From a bacterium (lineage in GTDB: Bacteria; UBP14; UBA6098; B30-G16): DNA of 33,046 nt. A model generated the notes under the pieces. That model did not search any database. It was not told where the DNA came from and was given only the letters and a program-made list of their open reading frames with translations. This document shows positions 24,930 to 33,046 of the stretch, one piece after another. The DNA lies in the NCBI GenBank assembly GCA_030613005.1, contig JAUWMV010000005.1:1-33046 (forward strand), in the 5' to 3' direction. Each line of letters opens with the position of its first letter. Position 1 is the stretch's first letter. Position numbers and translations under genes: made by a program.

Positions 24930-25658
24930 TCATTCTTCCTTGTTTACAATTAATCTAACACATGCTCCAATTGTAACTTTTGTTCCCGGCACTGGAGTCT
25001 GTTTAAAAACTTCATTAGGTGAAATTGTTGGTACTTTCCTATAAACCACAATTCCTTTGAGTCCTCTTCTATGTAAGGCTTTAAATGCATTGCTGAGTTG
25101 CATTCCTACTAAGTTGGGTACTCTAATTAATTGTTGTGAGGAACCCTTACTAACAACGATATTAACAGTTTCATCTTGGCTAATTGTTTCTCCTTGTGCA
25201 GGTGAGGTGGAAATTATAAATCCTCGGTCGATTGTATCACAGAGTATTTCTACTATTTTTCCAATTGTTAGACCTACCTGTTCTATCTTAATAGTAGCTT
25301 GACGCAAAAGTAAGCCACTGATATTGGGAACCACAGAAACCTGACCGCCTTTACTAATAATAACTCTCACAGTTCTTCCTTTTTTAGCGAGTGTGCCACC
25401 TTTAGGTATCTGCTTCACTATCAATCCTTCAGGAACATCAGGGGAGAATTCCTCACGTATTATTCTTAAATTAAAGCTCTTGTATTTCATAAGTATATCT
25501 GCATTTTCAGAAGTCATACCCAGAATATCTGGGATTTCGGTAGTTCTTCCTCTACCCACAACTATTGGCATTAGTACTTTATCGAAAGCAAAAAGTCCTA
25601 AAAACGCACCGCCAATAAAGAAAAGGCAATATGCTAGTTTTATACCCCATTTCCTCAT
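24930..25658 (-). CDS. Membrane-anchored protein with three PASTA domains
   Basis: PASTA domains bind peptidoglycan fragments. The 242 residues have an N-terminal membrane helix (about 6-30) and three PASTA repeats at about 41-105, 107-176 and 178-240, each with a VPNL/IPDI-type start and a QxPxxGT..K turn. No kinase domain is attached, unlike PknB-type proteins. ATG 25658 is chosen because AGGAG lies five bases upstream; it shares its A with the TGA of the biotin ligase gene. The product is anchored in the inner membrane with its domains outside, and probably senses or binds cell wall. Confidence 0.9.
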   Translation of the reverse strand: MRKWGIKLAYCLFFIGGAFLGLFAFDKVLMPIVVGRGRTTEIPDILGMTSENADILMKYKSFNLRIIREEFSPDVPEGLIVKQIPKGGTLAKKGRTVRVIISKGGQVSVVPNISGLLLRQATIKIEQVGLTIGKIVEILCDTIDRGFIISTSPAQGETISQDETVNIVVSKGSSQQLIRVPNLVGMQLSNAFKALHRRGLKGIVVYRKVPTISPNEVFKQTPVPGTKVTIGACVRLIVNKEE

Positions 25659-26374
25659 CAATTCTCCTGCTGTGTTGTAATACTACCTGAAAATAACTCA
25701 ATAATTCCATCCGATGTCCTAAGAAAAAGGGAACCTCTGTCAGAAATTCTCACAATCTCACCAGTATACGGTTTTCCCTTTATAAAAGTAGTAATAACAG
25801 TTCCGAAAGGCAATGCAAATTTGTTATAATACGGTAAAACCGAGGAAAATCCACTTTCAATATATTTAGGCCAAATTATGTTGAGATTCTTAAAGAAGTC
25901 AAAAAAAACTTTCCATTTTTGTTCAGCATCTAACTCCATACCGGCAAACATATTCGGTTCAGGTGATTTGAAGGTATTTATGCCAACACCAACTAACAAA
26001 TGTTCTTTTATAACTTCCACAATAGAACCGGATACTTTCTTCCCATTTAGTAGTACATCGTTGGGCCATTTAATTTTAACTCGACCTTGTGAATGCGGTT
26101 CAATAGTTTTTGCAACACATAATGCTATAACAAGCGCTGGGCTAGGATTTGATGTGTAATGCGTAACCCATGTGAAATATATTCCACCACGAGGCGATAA
26201 CCATTTTTCCCCAAACCTTCCGTAACCAGAAGTCTGACTTTCAGCTACAATAACGAATGGAGGCTTCTTTACCGTTAAGGTTCGATCTGCTTCCAACTGA
26301 GTCGAATCGATCGGTTTGATGATCTCGATAAGCTCGCCAGCAATTTTTGGAAGAGGACTTCTTTTATTATGCAT
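25658..26374 (-). CDS. birA: Biotin-protein ligase without DNA-binding domain
   Basis: The enzyme attaches biotin to carboxylase carrier domains. The 238 residues contain the biotinyl-AMP loop SGYGRFGEKW at 49-58, the KWPNDV motif at 102-107 followed by the GKKVSG lysines, and VGVGINTF, all in the usual order. The N-terminal helix-turn-helix of bifunctional BirA is absent, so it should not act as a repressor. It is the first gene of the operon and shares one base of its stop with the PASTA gene start. The ribosome site is poor. No biotin genes are nearby. Confidence 0.93.
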   Translation of the reverse strand: MHNKRSPLPKIAGELIEIIKPIDSTQLEADRTLTVKKPPFVIVAESQTSGYGRFGEKWLSPRGGIYFTWVTHYTSNPSPALVIALCVAKTIEPHSQGRVKIKWPNDVLLNGKKVSGSIVEVIKEHLLVGVGINTFKSPEPNMFAGMELDAEQKWKVFFDFFKNLNIIWPKYIESGFSSVLPYYNKFALPFGTVITTFIKGKPYTGEIVRISDRGSLFLRTSDGIIELFSGSITTQQEN

Positions 26375-26511
26375 TTTAAAGAAAACCTTTTATCGATAAA
26401 TTTTTACTATAAACTATGACTCTGAATTAATTGCAAAAAAGACCCTTTTAAAAAAATCCACAAATAATTAATTCTTTTCGAGCCGATTAAGTTTCGATTT
26501 AAGAATTCATA

Positions 26512-28107
26512 TTACTTATTCAAACTGTTTTTCTTCTTTGAGGGCTGTTCAACGACTTTCTCTCCGACCTCTAAAATAAGGAACTGTGCTCGACGGCTTT
26601 TCTGAAGCTCTTCTTCTGTCCTGCCTTGTTCCTCCTCACCAAAACCTTTATAAATTACTCTTTTCTTAGAGATACTGCTATTAATTATCCATTCCGCGAC
26701 AGCTCTTGCTCGTTCTCTTGAGAGAAATAGATTAAATTGCTTTGAACCTATTGAATCGGCAAACCCCTGAACCTCAATTTTCATATTGGGATATTTTTCC
26801 AATAGTTTGACAACACGTTCAAGCTCTGCTTCTGATTCTGGTCGTAATTCCGATTTAGCAAAATCGAAGAAAATATTAGAAAGTTCAATCTCAGCTCCTG
26901 TTTCAATTTTTTTAAGTCTGAATGTATGTTTAAGCTCATTATAGCCCTCATCGATTTTCACTTCATAGTTTTCTGAGGAGAAAGCATATCCCTCAGCAGA
27001 AACAGATATACCATATGTTTCCCCTGCTCGGAGAACTGTAAAAAAATGTCCTGATATGGAATCTGTTGTAGTTTCTGCAAGGATGAAACCATCATTTAAT
27101 CGCTCAATTCTCACAGCTGCCAAAATAGGAAAACCATCTTCAGCATCAACAACTTGACCCATCAACGTGGCAACAACACCTGGACGTTGCCATTCTTCAA
27201 GAGGGTATGAAAAAATATCAAAACCACCGTAACCCTCAGTTCTATCCGATGCGAAATAGATGTAATGTCCTGAGGCTGGGATTGCGAAAAAATAATCATT
27301 TCCACTAGTATTAATTGGCGGACCTATATTGATTGGTTCGCTCCATTCCCATTTTATTGTGTCTAAACGGGTGAGAAAAACATCTAATGCTCCAAATCCA
27401 CCGTGACCGGAAGATGAAAAGTATAGAGTGCGACCATCGAGATGAAGCAGCGGTGAAGTCTGATCTCTGGCATTATTTATGGGATATCCGAGAGTTTTTG
27501 GTTTCTCCCATTCGCCGTCTTTGCAAACAGAATAATATATATCCAGTCCACCGAACCCACCAAATTTATCTGAAGCGAAATAAAGAGTATCGCCACCGGG
27601 TGAGAGCGAAGGATGACCATCCCACCAAGTAGAATTGATTTTTCTACCCATATTTCTTGGTTCTGACCACTTTTTCTTCTTTCGATAGGATACATATAAA
27701 TCACAACCACCATAGCTATCTTTCCTGCCACAAATTGTCAGATACATCTCCTTACCGTTCGGTGAAATGCACATCGCACCTTCGTTAAATCTAGTATTAA
27801 TCGGTTCTCCAATGTTTTCGGGAGGTTCCCATCGACCCATTGTCCAGTAGGAAACATAGATGTCCTCGCCACCTGAACCACCTTCACGAATAGAGGAGAA
27901 ATAAATTGTATGACCATCGGGCATTATAAATGGTGCATAATCACTCTTCGGAGAGTTAAGTTCCGAGATATTCATCGGTCCTTGGAAAGAAGTTGAAATA
28001 GTCGGAGGTATTGTATCGATCGAATCTGGGATGTCTTCCTCCCCAAAGGTAAGCACTCCAAAAAAAATTATTGGAATTAATACTATCGATGTAATTATAA
28101 TCTTCAC
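26512..28107 (-). CDS. OmpA-family outer membrane protein with PD40 repeats
   Basis: The 531 residues start with a signal peptide (about 1-22). Several WD40-like PD40 blades follow, with repeated patterns such as DGHTIYFSS, GGDTLYFASDKFGGFGGLDIYYS and DGRTLYFSSSGHGGFGALDVF. A carboxypeptidase-regulatory-like beta domain comes next (about 315-390). The C-terminal OmpA domain (about 400-515) begins NIFFDFAKSELRPES and contains the peptidoglycan-binding region SRERARAVAEWI. It probably links outer membrane and cell wall. The start is GTG 28107 with no ribosome site; TTGACA lies 28 bases upstream. This domain order is frequent in FCB bacteria. Confidence 0.92.
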   Translation of the reverse strand: MKIIITSIVLIPIIFFGVLTFGEEDIPDSIDTIPPTISTSFQGPMNISELNSPKSDYAPFIMPDGHTIYFSSIREGGSGGEDIYVSYWTMGRWEPPENIGEPINTRFNEGAMCISPNGKEMYLTICGRKDSYGGCDLYVSYRKKKKWSEPRNMGRKINSTWWDGHPSLSPGGDTLYFASDKFGGFGGLDIYYSVCKDGEWEKPKTLGYPINNARDQTSPLLHLDGRTLYFSSSGHGGFGALDVFLTRLDTIKWEWSEPINIGPPINTSGNDYFFAIPASGHYIYFASDRTEGYGGFDIFSYPLEEWQRPGVVATLMGQVVDAEDGFPILAAVRIERLNDGFILAETTTDSISGHFFTVLRAGETYGISVSAEGYAFSSENYEVKIDEGYNELKHTFRLKKIETGAEIELSNIFFDFAKSELRPESEAELERVVKLLEKYPNMKIEVQGFADSIGSKQFNLFLSRERARAVAEWIINSSISKKRVIYKGFGEEEQGRTEEELQKSRRAQFLILEVGEKVVEQPSKKKNSLNK

Positions 28108-28113
28108 GATAAC

Positions 28114-28141
28114 AAGTTAGGTTAGTTACTTGTTTTGTCAA
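28114..28141 (-). promoter_or_regulatory. Candidate promoter of the OmpA/PD40 gene
   Basis: On the minus strand a perfect TTGACA (28136-28141) is followed after 16 bases by TAACTT (28114-28119, three of six matches to TATAAT). Six bases then remain to the GTG start. With no ribosome site, a leaderless message is possible. Confidence 0.4.
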
Positions 28142-28245
28142 GGTTTTGAGTGGAAATTGATGGTAGTGAGTGGAAAAAAATTGCATCAGTATTAAATTAT
28201 AAAATACAATACTTAGGATTCCTTGAACCCGAGTGATTTGTTAAT

Positions 28246-28275
28246 TTGAAGAGAAAATATATATACTAGTATAAC
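28246..28275 (+). promoter_or_regulatory. Candidate promoter of tRNA-Pro
   Basis: TTGAAG (28246-28251) and TATAAC (28270-28275) are 18 bases apart, about 60 bases before the tRNA. Both boxes match consensus reasonably, and no other pair in this spacer is better. Confidence 0.4.
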
Positions 28276-28333
28276 TAACATAAAGATTTGCCTTGCAATA
28301 GATAATCGTTTAAGTTTTTTTGGAAAAGCAATA

Positions 28334-28407
28334 CGGGGTGTAGCGCAGTTCGGTAGCGCGCTCGGTTCGGGGCCGAGAAGTCCCCAGTTCAAATCTGGGC
28401 ACCCCGA
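28334..28407 (+). tRNA. tRNA-Pro (anticodon CGG)
   Basis: The acceptor CGGGGTG (28334-28340) pairs with CACCCCG (28400-28406) and A28407 is the discriminator base. The D arm contains AGCGC..GGTAGCGCG-like pairing. The anticodon stem CTCGG/CCGAG encloses the loop TTCGGGG with anticodon CGG, and the T arm is CCCAG-TTCAAAT-CTGGG. The 3' CCA is not encoded (GTA follows). It reads CCG proline codons. Confidence 0.97.
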
Positions 28408-28452
28408 GTATAAAAAATTATAACTTCTTTTAAAGTATATTACAATAACTAA

Positions 28453-28953
28453 ATGATAAGAAATCCTCGACAAGCCCCGTGGATTACAGTTATAGGCGGT
28501 GCAAATACCAGTGATGAGATAAAGAAACTAGCTGGTGAGGTTGGAGAGCTATTGGCTAAGAGCGGAGCAGTGATTGTTTGCGGTGGATTGGGTGGTGTAA
28601 TGGAGGCGGTCTCTAAGGCTGCGAAAGAGGCTGATGGTACTGTTGTTGGTATTCTTCCCACTGAAAGTCGCACTAATGCTAACAGATATATCGATTTCGC
28701 TATTCCAACAGGTATGGGTTTCGGCAGAAATTTCCTTGTGGTTATGGCGGGTGACGCTATCATCGCAATCGATGGTGGATGGGGAACACTTTCCGAGATA
28801 GCTTTAGCTAAGAATCTCGGTAAAAAAGTTATTGGATTGAAAACCCTTGAAATAGGTGGAATAGATATTGTATCATCTCCTAACGACGCAGTTAAACTTG
28901 CACTCGATTATGCTTTGAAAAAGATTAGCAGAAGAGAAAATAAAGATCGGTGA
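28453..28953 (+). CDS. LOG-like Rossmann protein (TIGR00725 family)
   Basis: The 166 residues form a small Rossmann protein of the lysine-decarboxylase-like/LOG superfamily. ITVIGGA is at the N-terminus, VIVCGGLGGVMEAVSKAAKEA at about 40-60, and IIAIDGGWGTLSEIALA at about 103-119. The last motif replaces the PGGxGTxxE of LOG phosphoribohydrolases by DGGWGTLSE. TIGR00725 members have no firm function; cleavage of a nucleoside monophosphate is possible. The ATG has no ribosome site, and a TATATT lies 11 bases upstream, so it may be leaderless. The stop overlaps a GTG of the acylphosphatase frame. Confidence 0.85.
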   Translation: MIRNPRQAPWITVIGGANTSDEIKKLAGEVGELLAKSGAVIVCGGLGGVMEAVSKAAKEADGTVVGILPTESRTNANRYIDFAIPTGMGFGRNFLVVMAGDAIIAIDGGWGTLSEIALAKNLGKKVIGLKTLEIGGIDIVSSPNDAVKLALDYALKKISRRENKDR

Positions 28954-28961
28954 ATTCAGAA

Positions 28962-29234
28962 ATGAAAAGACTCAGAATAATTGTAAGCGGAATTGTACAA
29001 GGAGTAAATTACAGGTTTTTTACTTATCATGCTGCTATTGATAACAACATTAAAGGCTTTGTCCGTAATTTAGTTGATGGAACTGTCGAGGTTGATGCTC
29101 AGGGTTCAGATATTGATTTGAAAGTTTTCGTGAATAGATTAAGACAAGGTCCAGGAAGTGGTTACGTTTCTGGATTAGAGATTAATGAATTGCAAGTTGA
29201 TAAAAACATTAAGAAATTCGAAATAAAATTCTAA
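28962..29234 (+). CDS. acyP: Acylphosphatase
   Basis: The enzyme hydrolyses acyl phosphates such as acetyl phosphate or carbamoyl phosphate. The 90 residues have the ferredoxin-like acylphosphatase pattern: VSGIVQGVNYRFF with the phosphate-binding Arg18, and GFVRNLVDGTVEV with the catalytic Asn36. I prefer ATG 28962, with GGTGA seven bases upstream; a GTG at 28950, overlapping the previous stop, is possible and would add four residues. It is the middle gene of a three-gene series with the LOG-like protein and pyrK. Confidence 0.93.
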   Translation: MKRLRIIVSGIVQGVNYRFFTYHAAIDNNIKGFVRNLVDGTVEVDAQGSDIDLKVFVNRLRQGPGSGYVSGLEINELQVDKNIKKFEIKF

Positions 29235-29248
29235 AATTTGGTGTCATA

Positions 29249-29983
29249 ATGCCATTAGAAATAGAATCCATTGTTCTCGAGAATCTTTACGCAGCCGAGG
29301 AAACATTTGCGCTAAGAATTTTTGCTCCGGGAATTGCTAAACAAGCTAAACCCGGGCAATTTGTGATGTTGTCTGTTACGGGGAAGTTTCTGCGTCGTCC
29401 AATATCTATTGCCGCCGTCTCTGGTGGAAGGTTAACATTGCTCGTGAGGATAGTAGGGAAAGGCACACAGGAACTATCGCAGGTTTCAAGGAATACAAAG
29501 CTCAAAATGTTAGGTCCTTTGGGAAACCCGTTTAATATTCCCACCGGTGGTGCGTTTTTAGTGGGTGGAGGAATTGGAGTTGCTCCATTGATCTTTTTTT
29601 CTAATCTTTTAAAAAGTCTGAATATCGAGCATCGTCCATTATATGGAGAAAAATGTGGTAAATATGTTATTTCCCGAAGATTTCTCCCAGATGGAGTTGA
29701 GATTTTTACTGAGGATGGCTCTAAGGGTACGATTGGTACTGTATTAAGTGGACTTCCGAATGAAGTTGCAACTCCTGTTTATGGCTGTGGTCCGGGAAAA
29801 ATGATCGAAGCTATGATACAGCAATCCTCGAAATTTATCAGCACTGTCGAAGTATCTATGGAGCAGAGGATGGCTTGCGGTTACGGTGTTTGTCAGGGGT
29901 GTGCTATTGAGACAAAATCTGGCTATAAATTGGTTTGCAAAGACGGTCCGATTTTTCCTTTACAGGAAATAATAATCAAATGA
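29249..29983 (+). CDS. pyrK: Dihydroorotate dehydrogenase electron transfer subunit
   Basis: PyrK passes electrons from dihydroorotate dehydrogenase B to NAD in pyrimidine synthesis. The 244 residues show the FAD site RRPISI at 49-54, the NAD-binding GGGIGVAPL at 106-114, and the [2Fe-2S] cysteines C210, C215, C218 and C230 in ACGYGVCQGCAI and LVC. The length is typical. It starts 14 bases after acyP. The usual partner pyrD does not follow; the next gene is on the other strand, so PyrD must be encoded elsewhere. A partner of another flavoenzyme, such as an NfnA/SudB-like role, cannot be fully excluded. Confidence 0.88.
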   Translation: MPLEIESIVLENLYAAEETFALRIFAPGIAKQAKPGQFVMLSVTGKFLRRPISIAAVSGGRLTLLVRIVGKGTQELSQVSRNTKLKMLGPLGNPFNIPTGGAFLVGGGIGVAPLIFFSNLLKSLNIEHRPLYGEKCGKYVISRRFLPDGVEIFTEDGSKGTIGTVLSGLPNEVATPVYGCGPGKMIEAMIQQSSKFISTVEVSMEQRMACGYGVCQGCAIETKSGYKLVCKDGPIFPLQEIIIK

Positions 29984-30023
29984 AATCGATTGCTGTCTCA
30001 ATTCCAACCTCAATTTTTAATAT

Positions 30024-32675
30024 TTACCTAATAAGAAAAGCTTTGAGTGTAAAAGCTTTGTCCTTTGTTTTAATATGAACTAAATAAATCCCTGAACTCA
30101 AATTTTCCTCGATAGGAATTTCGACCTGATTAATTCCGGAATTTAAAAATATGTTCTTTTCCGAAACGAATTTTCCCAATAGATCATATAGCTCTAAGTT
30201 AATATTTTCAGGTTTACTGAGTGAAATCTCAACTATCGCATTGTCGTTGAAAGGATTAGGTATAATCTTCAAAATATCTATTACATTTGTTACTTTTTTC
30301 TCCCCAACCGTGTTCTCGGTAAATATTATTGGCCCAAAACAGTAACCTTTCACTGTATCGATGAATGCATTGGGTGCAAGAATAAGATCGAAATCTATTG
30401 GCTTAAGGCATACCCATACACTCTCAGCATAAAGATCTCTAACCGACAAAGCGCGTTCTCCATCTCTTAATGTTATGTGAATTCTACTGGGAATTGCGGA
30501 ACTGTCTTCATTGGATTCAATTAAAGATACATCGAAACTTACACTGATTTTGAAAATATCATCAAGATAATCAAGGGCTTTGACATTTATCCTTCCGGAT
30601 TCGCGTAGAGTAACCGAATCTGGATATGAAACATCGAGGAGGAAATATGTTTCAACTGTATTAACATTTGAGGGTAGGAATTCTGGTGAAATGGTAATAT
30701 AAAACTCCTCAGCTTCCATGCCTGTAAAAATAAATTCTCCAAACCCATCCTCGATTCGGAAATTTAGTGGAATTGAAAAGGAATAATCGCTGTCAGAGTC
30801 GATAGCATTTAGAGAAGCTGTTCCACAATAAAATATTGCTGGGTTATAATCGTTAATCAACACCACCGAGAGTTCACGAGGTTCATTTACGATTATTTCT
30901 TCGGTTCTTGCATAGATAATCGGAATTCCAGCCTTAAAAGGATCGTGAAAATAAAACCTGACCGTTGTATCCAACATAACATCGCTAAGATTTAATTCTA
31001 CAACAACAGGAAAATCTGCTCTTATTATAAAACTTCCCATACCTCTTGTAAGAACAACATAATCAGGCGGGAAGGTTATTGCAGGTCCAAAGACCCTTAT
31101 TGCAAGATCTCGACTAAATGAAAGATCTACATGACCCAGAAAATCAATGGCTGCAACATCTACTCGATGGAACCGATTTATTTCAAGCATTCTCTCGGAG
31201 TTTTTTGGTGAAATGTCCAAGACAACTGCTGTGGTTACAGCGGTTCCTCTAACTTTTGCATAAATTGCTTTCGATGGGGCTAACATTCCGGTTCCCATAA
31301 ATGTTCGTTTTTCACCATCTTTAAATTGCATTTCGAACTCTACTGAATAATTGGGAAGAACGATTTGAAAATGTTTTTCTCCATTATTGAAAGGAATAGG
31401 TTCGAATGGCCAGGAATACTCTATACCGGATGTTGTATCTATGAAAATTATCCCGGTATCCGATGTTTCCGGAAGAAAATAACCCCAATAGCTTGTATCT
31501 TTATTTCCCATTTGGTCAACTGCGAAAATCGAAACATCGACAGTATCTCTAATAATGAAAAGTGTAGGTCCATCATAGAGTATCGAGATGGCGTGACCTT
31601 CCATTAAAAATATGAAAGGTGACCAGAATGGTGAGTATAATTCTTTCCCGGAGACTACTTTAGGTTTAACGAATACTCCTATCGTATCCCTGGTTGGGTT
31701 GAATAATTTGAATGTAGCAATTCCATTATTAAGAATTTTTCCCAGCGGTTCTATGTTTGCAAGTCTCGGATCATCGATATCTTTTACATTCATAAAAACG
31801 TTAGTGGAACTGTCGCTTAAATCCATACCGTTTGAGCCTATTGAAGTCAAAAAGATGGGAACATTGTTATTAAAAGCGTTAGCTATTCCCGTGAGATAAT
31901 TAATCGATAGCATCGAAGCGTCCTCAGTAAAATCGATAGAGAAATATGAGGTATCTAAGTCGCTGTAAATATCCACAATCCTGAATACGACGCTTTCTGC
32001 ATCTTCATTTATTAGACCGAAATAGATGTTACCACCTATGGAAGGTAATATTACACTTCTCGAAAGGGAATCTGTAAACAAATTGAATATTTGGGAGGAA
32101 CTATCCTCAAATTCTTCATTGAATACGGATAATTCTATTGCATTTTCTTCAAGCAAATCGATATAATAATCGGCAACCTCACGATCGATTGTGTCAATTG
32201 GTGCTATTCGAGATAAAACATTAAATTCTTCGGTTCCGGATGAAATTATCTTAGGTCCGAGATAAGCAAGTCTAACTGCTGAATCACCGCATTCATTTAC
32301 TTCAATTCCTAATGGTATTGAAGTTTTCAATTCATTTAGTGTATCCTCTGCAATAATTATAATGAATTCGTTTTCATAATCACTAACTAAATAAAAGACT
32401 TCTTCATTCCCAAATAGATCTATTTCTAAAACAGTATCGTAATCACCTGTTGAAGGATCCACAAATCCAGCAGAATAATTCGGATACTCTTCGATAATAG
32501 ACAATCTTGCGACACCAGAGTATGTTGTATCTGGATAGGGTCCATTCGCCGAAATAAGAATTGGAACAAGTTTATTTTCTGTAAAATCGGGTGAAAAGGA
32601 AAAAACATTTAAGTATGTCATTTGGGCAATAGTGATACAAAATAGTACTAAAATAAAAATTAATATTCGTTTCAT
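30024..32675 (-). CDS. Large secreted protein with type IX-like C-terminal sorting domain
   Basis: AAGGAGG precedes ATG 32675. The 883 residues have a signal peptide (MKRILIFILVLFCITIAQ) and a long beta-rich body of repeated Ig-like or FN3-like strands with many Asp, Ser and Ile and no recognisable enzyme motif. The last 85 residues (ILKIIPNPFNDNAIVEISL, then LELYDLLGKFV, then SSGIYLVHIKTKDKAFTLKAFLIR) are a clear match to the NPFN-type C-terminal sorting domain of FCB secreted proteins. The product is probably exported and attached to the cell surface or released. It is convergent with pyrK and divergent from cytidine deaminase. Confidence 0.85.
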   Translation of the reverse strand: MKRILIFILVLFCITIAQMTYLNVFSFSPDFTENKLVPILISANGPYPDTTYSGVARLSIIEEYPNYSAGFVDPSTGDYDTVLEIDLFGNEEVFYLVSDYENEFIIIIAEDTLNELKTSIPLGIEVNECGDSAVRLAYLGPKIISSGTEEFNVLSRIAPIDTIDREVADYYIDLLEENAIELSVFNEEFEDSSSQIFNLFTDSLSRSVILPSIGGNIYFGLINEDAESVVFRIVDIYSDLDTSYFSIDFTEDASMLSINYLTGIANAFNNNVPIFLTSIGSNGMDLSDSSTNVFMNVKDIDDPRLANIEPLGKILNNGIATFKLFNPTRDTIGVFVKPKVVSGKELYSPFWSPFIFLMEGHAISILYDGPTLFIIRDTVDVSIFAVDQMGNKDTSYWGYFLPETSDTGIIFIDTTSGIEYSWPFEPIPFNNGEKHFQIVLPNYSVEFEMQFKDGEKRTFMGTGMLAPSKAIYAKVRGTAVTTAVVLDISPKNSERMLEINRFHRVDVAAIDFLGHVDLSFSRDLAIRVFGPAITFPPDYVVLTRGMGSFIIRADFPVVVELNLSDVMLDTTVRFYFHDPFKAGIPIIYARTEEIIVNEPRELSVVLINDYNPAIFYCGTASLNAIDSDSDYSFSIPLNFRIEDGFGEFIFTGMEAEEFYITISPEFLPSNVNTVETYFLLDVSYPDSVTLRESGRINVKALDYLDDIFKISVSFDVSLIESNEDSSAIPSRIHITLRDGERALSVRDLYAESVWVCLKPIDFDLILAPNAFIDTVKGYCFGPIIFTENTVGEKKVTNVIDILKIIPNPFNDNAIVEISLSKPENINLELYDLLGKFVSEKNIFLNSGINQVEIPIEENLSSGIYLVHIKTKDKAFTLKAFLIR

Positions 32676-32763
32676 CAGAACCTCCTTATAAACCTTATTA
32701 ATATTTTATCGAAATTTATTGCAAAAACAATCTGTAATATTTTATTTTCTTAAAAAGCATCAT

Positions 32764-33046
32764 ATGAACACAATTAAAAACATACTCATAACGAATGCTA
32801 ATAATGCACGAGAAAACGCCTATGCACCATATTCGGGATTTGCAGTGGGTGCGGTTGTGGCTGATGAAAACGGGAATATTTTCTCTGGGGCTAATATAGA
32901 AAACGCTTCATATGGACTAACAATTTGCGCAGAGCGTGTGGCTATATGCTCAGCAATTACATACGGTGTTAGGAAACTTGTTGCGCTTGCTGTATCCGCT
33001 GAAAATATAACTTACCCGTGTGGTGCATGCCTTCAGGTGTTTTCCG
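32764..33046 (+). CDS. cdd: Cytidine deaminase, 5' part (cut by window end)
   Basis: The enzyme converts cytidine and deoxycytidine to uridine forms in pyrimidine salvage. The 94 visible residues include APYSGFAVGAVV at 21-32, NIENASYGLTICAER with zinc ligand Cys55 and the catalytic Glu57, and PCGAC with Cys86 and Cys89. All zinc-site residues are present. The family length is about 130, so some 35 residues lie outside the window. The ATG has no ribosome site. The region to the left (32676-32763) is a short divergent promoter region shared with the secreted protein. Confidence 0.95.
   Translation, partial: MNTIKNILITNANNARENAYAPYSGFAVGAVVADENGNIFSGANIENASYGLTICAERVAICSAITYGVRKLVALAVSAENITYPCGACLQVFS

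Noticed and set aside
26085-26105. TTGTGAATGCGGTTCAA as a second Rex site
   Set aside because: The right half does not align with the consensus spacing and it lies inside the biotin ligase coding region.
28213-28473. Minus-strand frame containing CPDLNWGLLGPEPSALPNCATPR
   Set aside because: This is the familiar false protein produced by reading the antisense of a tRNA gene; the tRNA-Pro at 28334-28407 explains it.
1-33046. CRISPR array, rRNA, insertion-sequence transposase or prophage genes
   Set aside because: No regularly spaced repeats, no rRNA-like stretch and no transposase, integrase or phage structural motifs were found.

Overview
The window looks like a chromosomal segment of an uncultured, AT-rich, Gram-negative bacterium of the wider FCB group. 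The evidence is two secreted proteins with C-terminal beta-sandwich tails like type IX secretion sorting domains, an OmpA protein with WD40-like repeats, a LolC/E-type permease and a lipobox TPR protein. I cannot assign a phylum from sequence alone. Most genes are ordinary housekeeping genes. About half start behind a good Shine-Dalgarno (SD) site. Several others have no SD but a promoter-like element only 6-11 bases before the start codon.

Layout. 1-1101: the end of a repeat-containing protein and a decayed pgsB/capB gene. 1153-4914: a secreted M1 peptidase, a Cys-rich protein of unknown function and an acyl-CoA dehydrogenase. 4946-7309: an accessory island, the most interesting part. A MntA-HepT toxin-antitoxin operon has its hepT gene cut in two, and a BstYI/BglII-like restriction endonuclease plus its beta-class methyltransferase fill the gap. 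The two hepT halves join codon to codon into a normal 116-codon gene once a 1,709-bp segment is removed. 7767-9432: two envelope proteins. 9635-11725: malic enzyme and the redox repressor Rex, with a near-perfect Rex operator on their promoter. 11941-13999: a GalE-like epimerase and a short GH3 hexosaminidase. 13969-17693: an operon of a membrane-anchored unknown, a LolC/E-like permease, a DUF89 phosphatase and a CPBP membrane protein. 17723-18678: a broken ppx/gppA gene. 18850-22675: a TPR lipoprotein, HflX and an overlapping unknown. 22855-26374: BirA, a PASTA protein, an eIF2B-like protein and TyrRS. 26512-28107: the OmpA/PD40 protein. 28334-29983: tRNA-Pro(CGG), a LOG-like protein, acylphosphatase and PyrK. 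30024-32675: a large secreted protein. 32764 to the end: the start of cytidine deaminase.

Three independent genes are clearly broken (pgsB, hepT, ppx) and a fourth (the GH3 gene) is short at its C-terminus. Either this lineage is losing genes or the assembly carries errors; the insertion in hepT cannot be explained by simple base errors.
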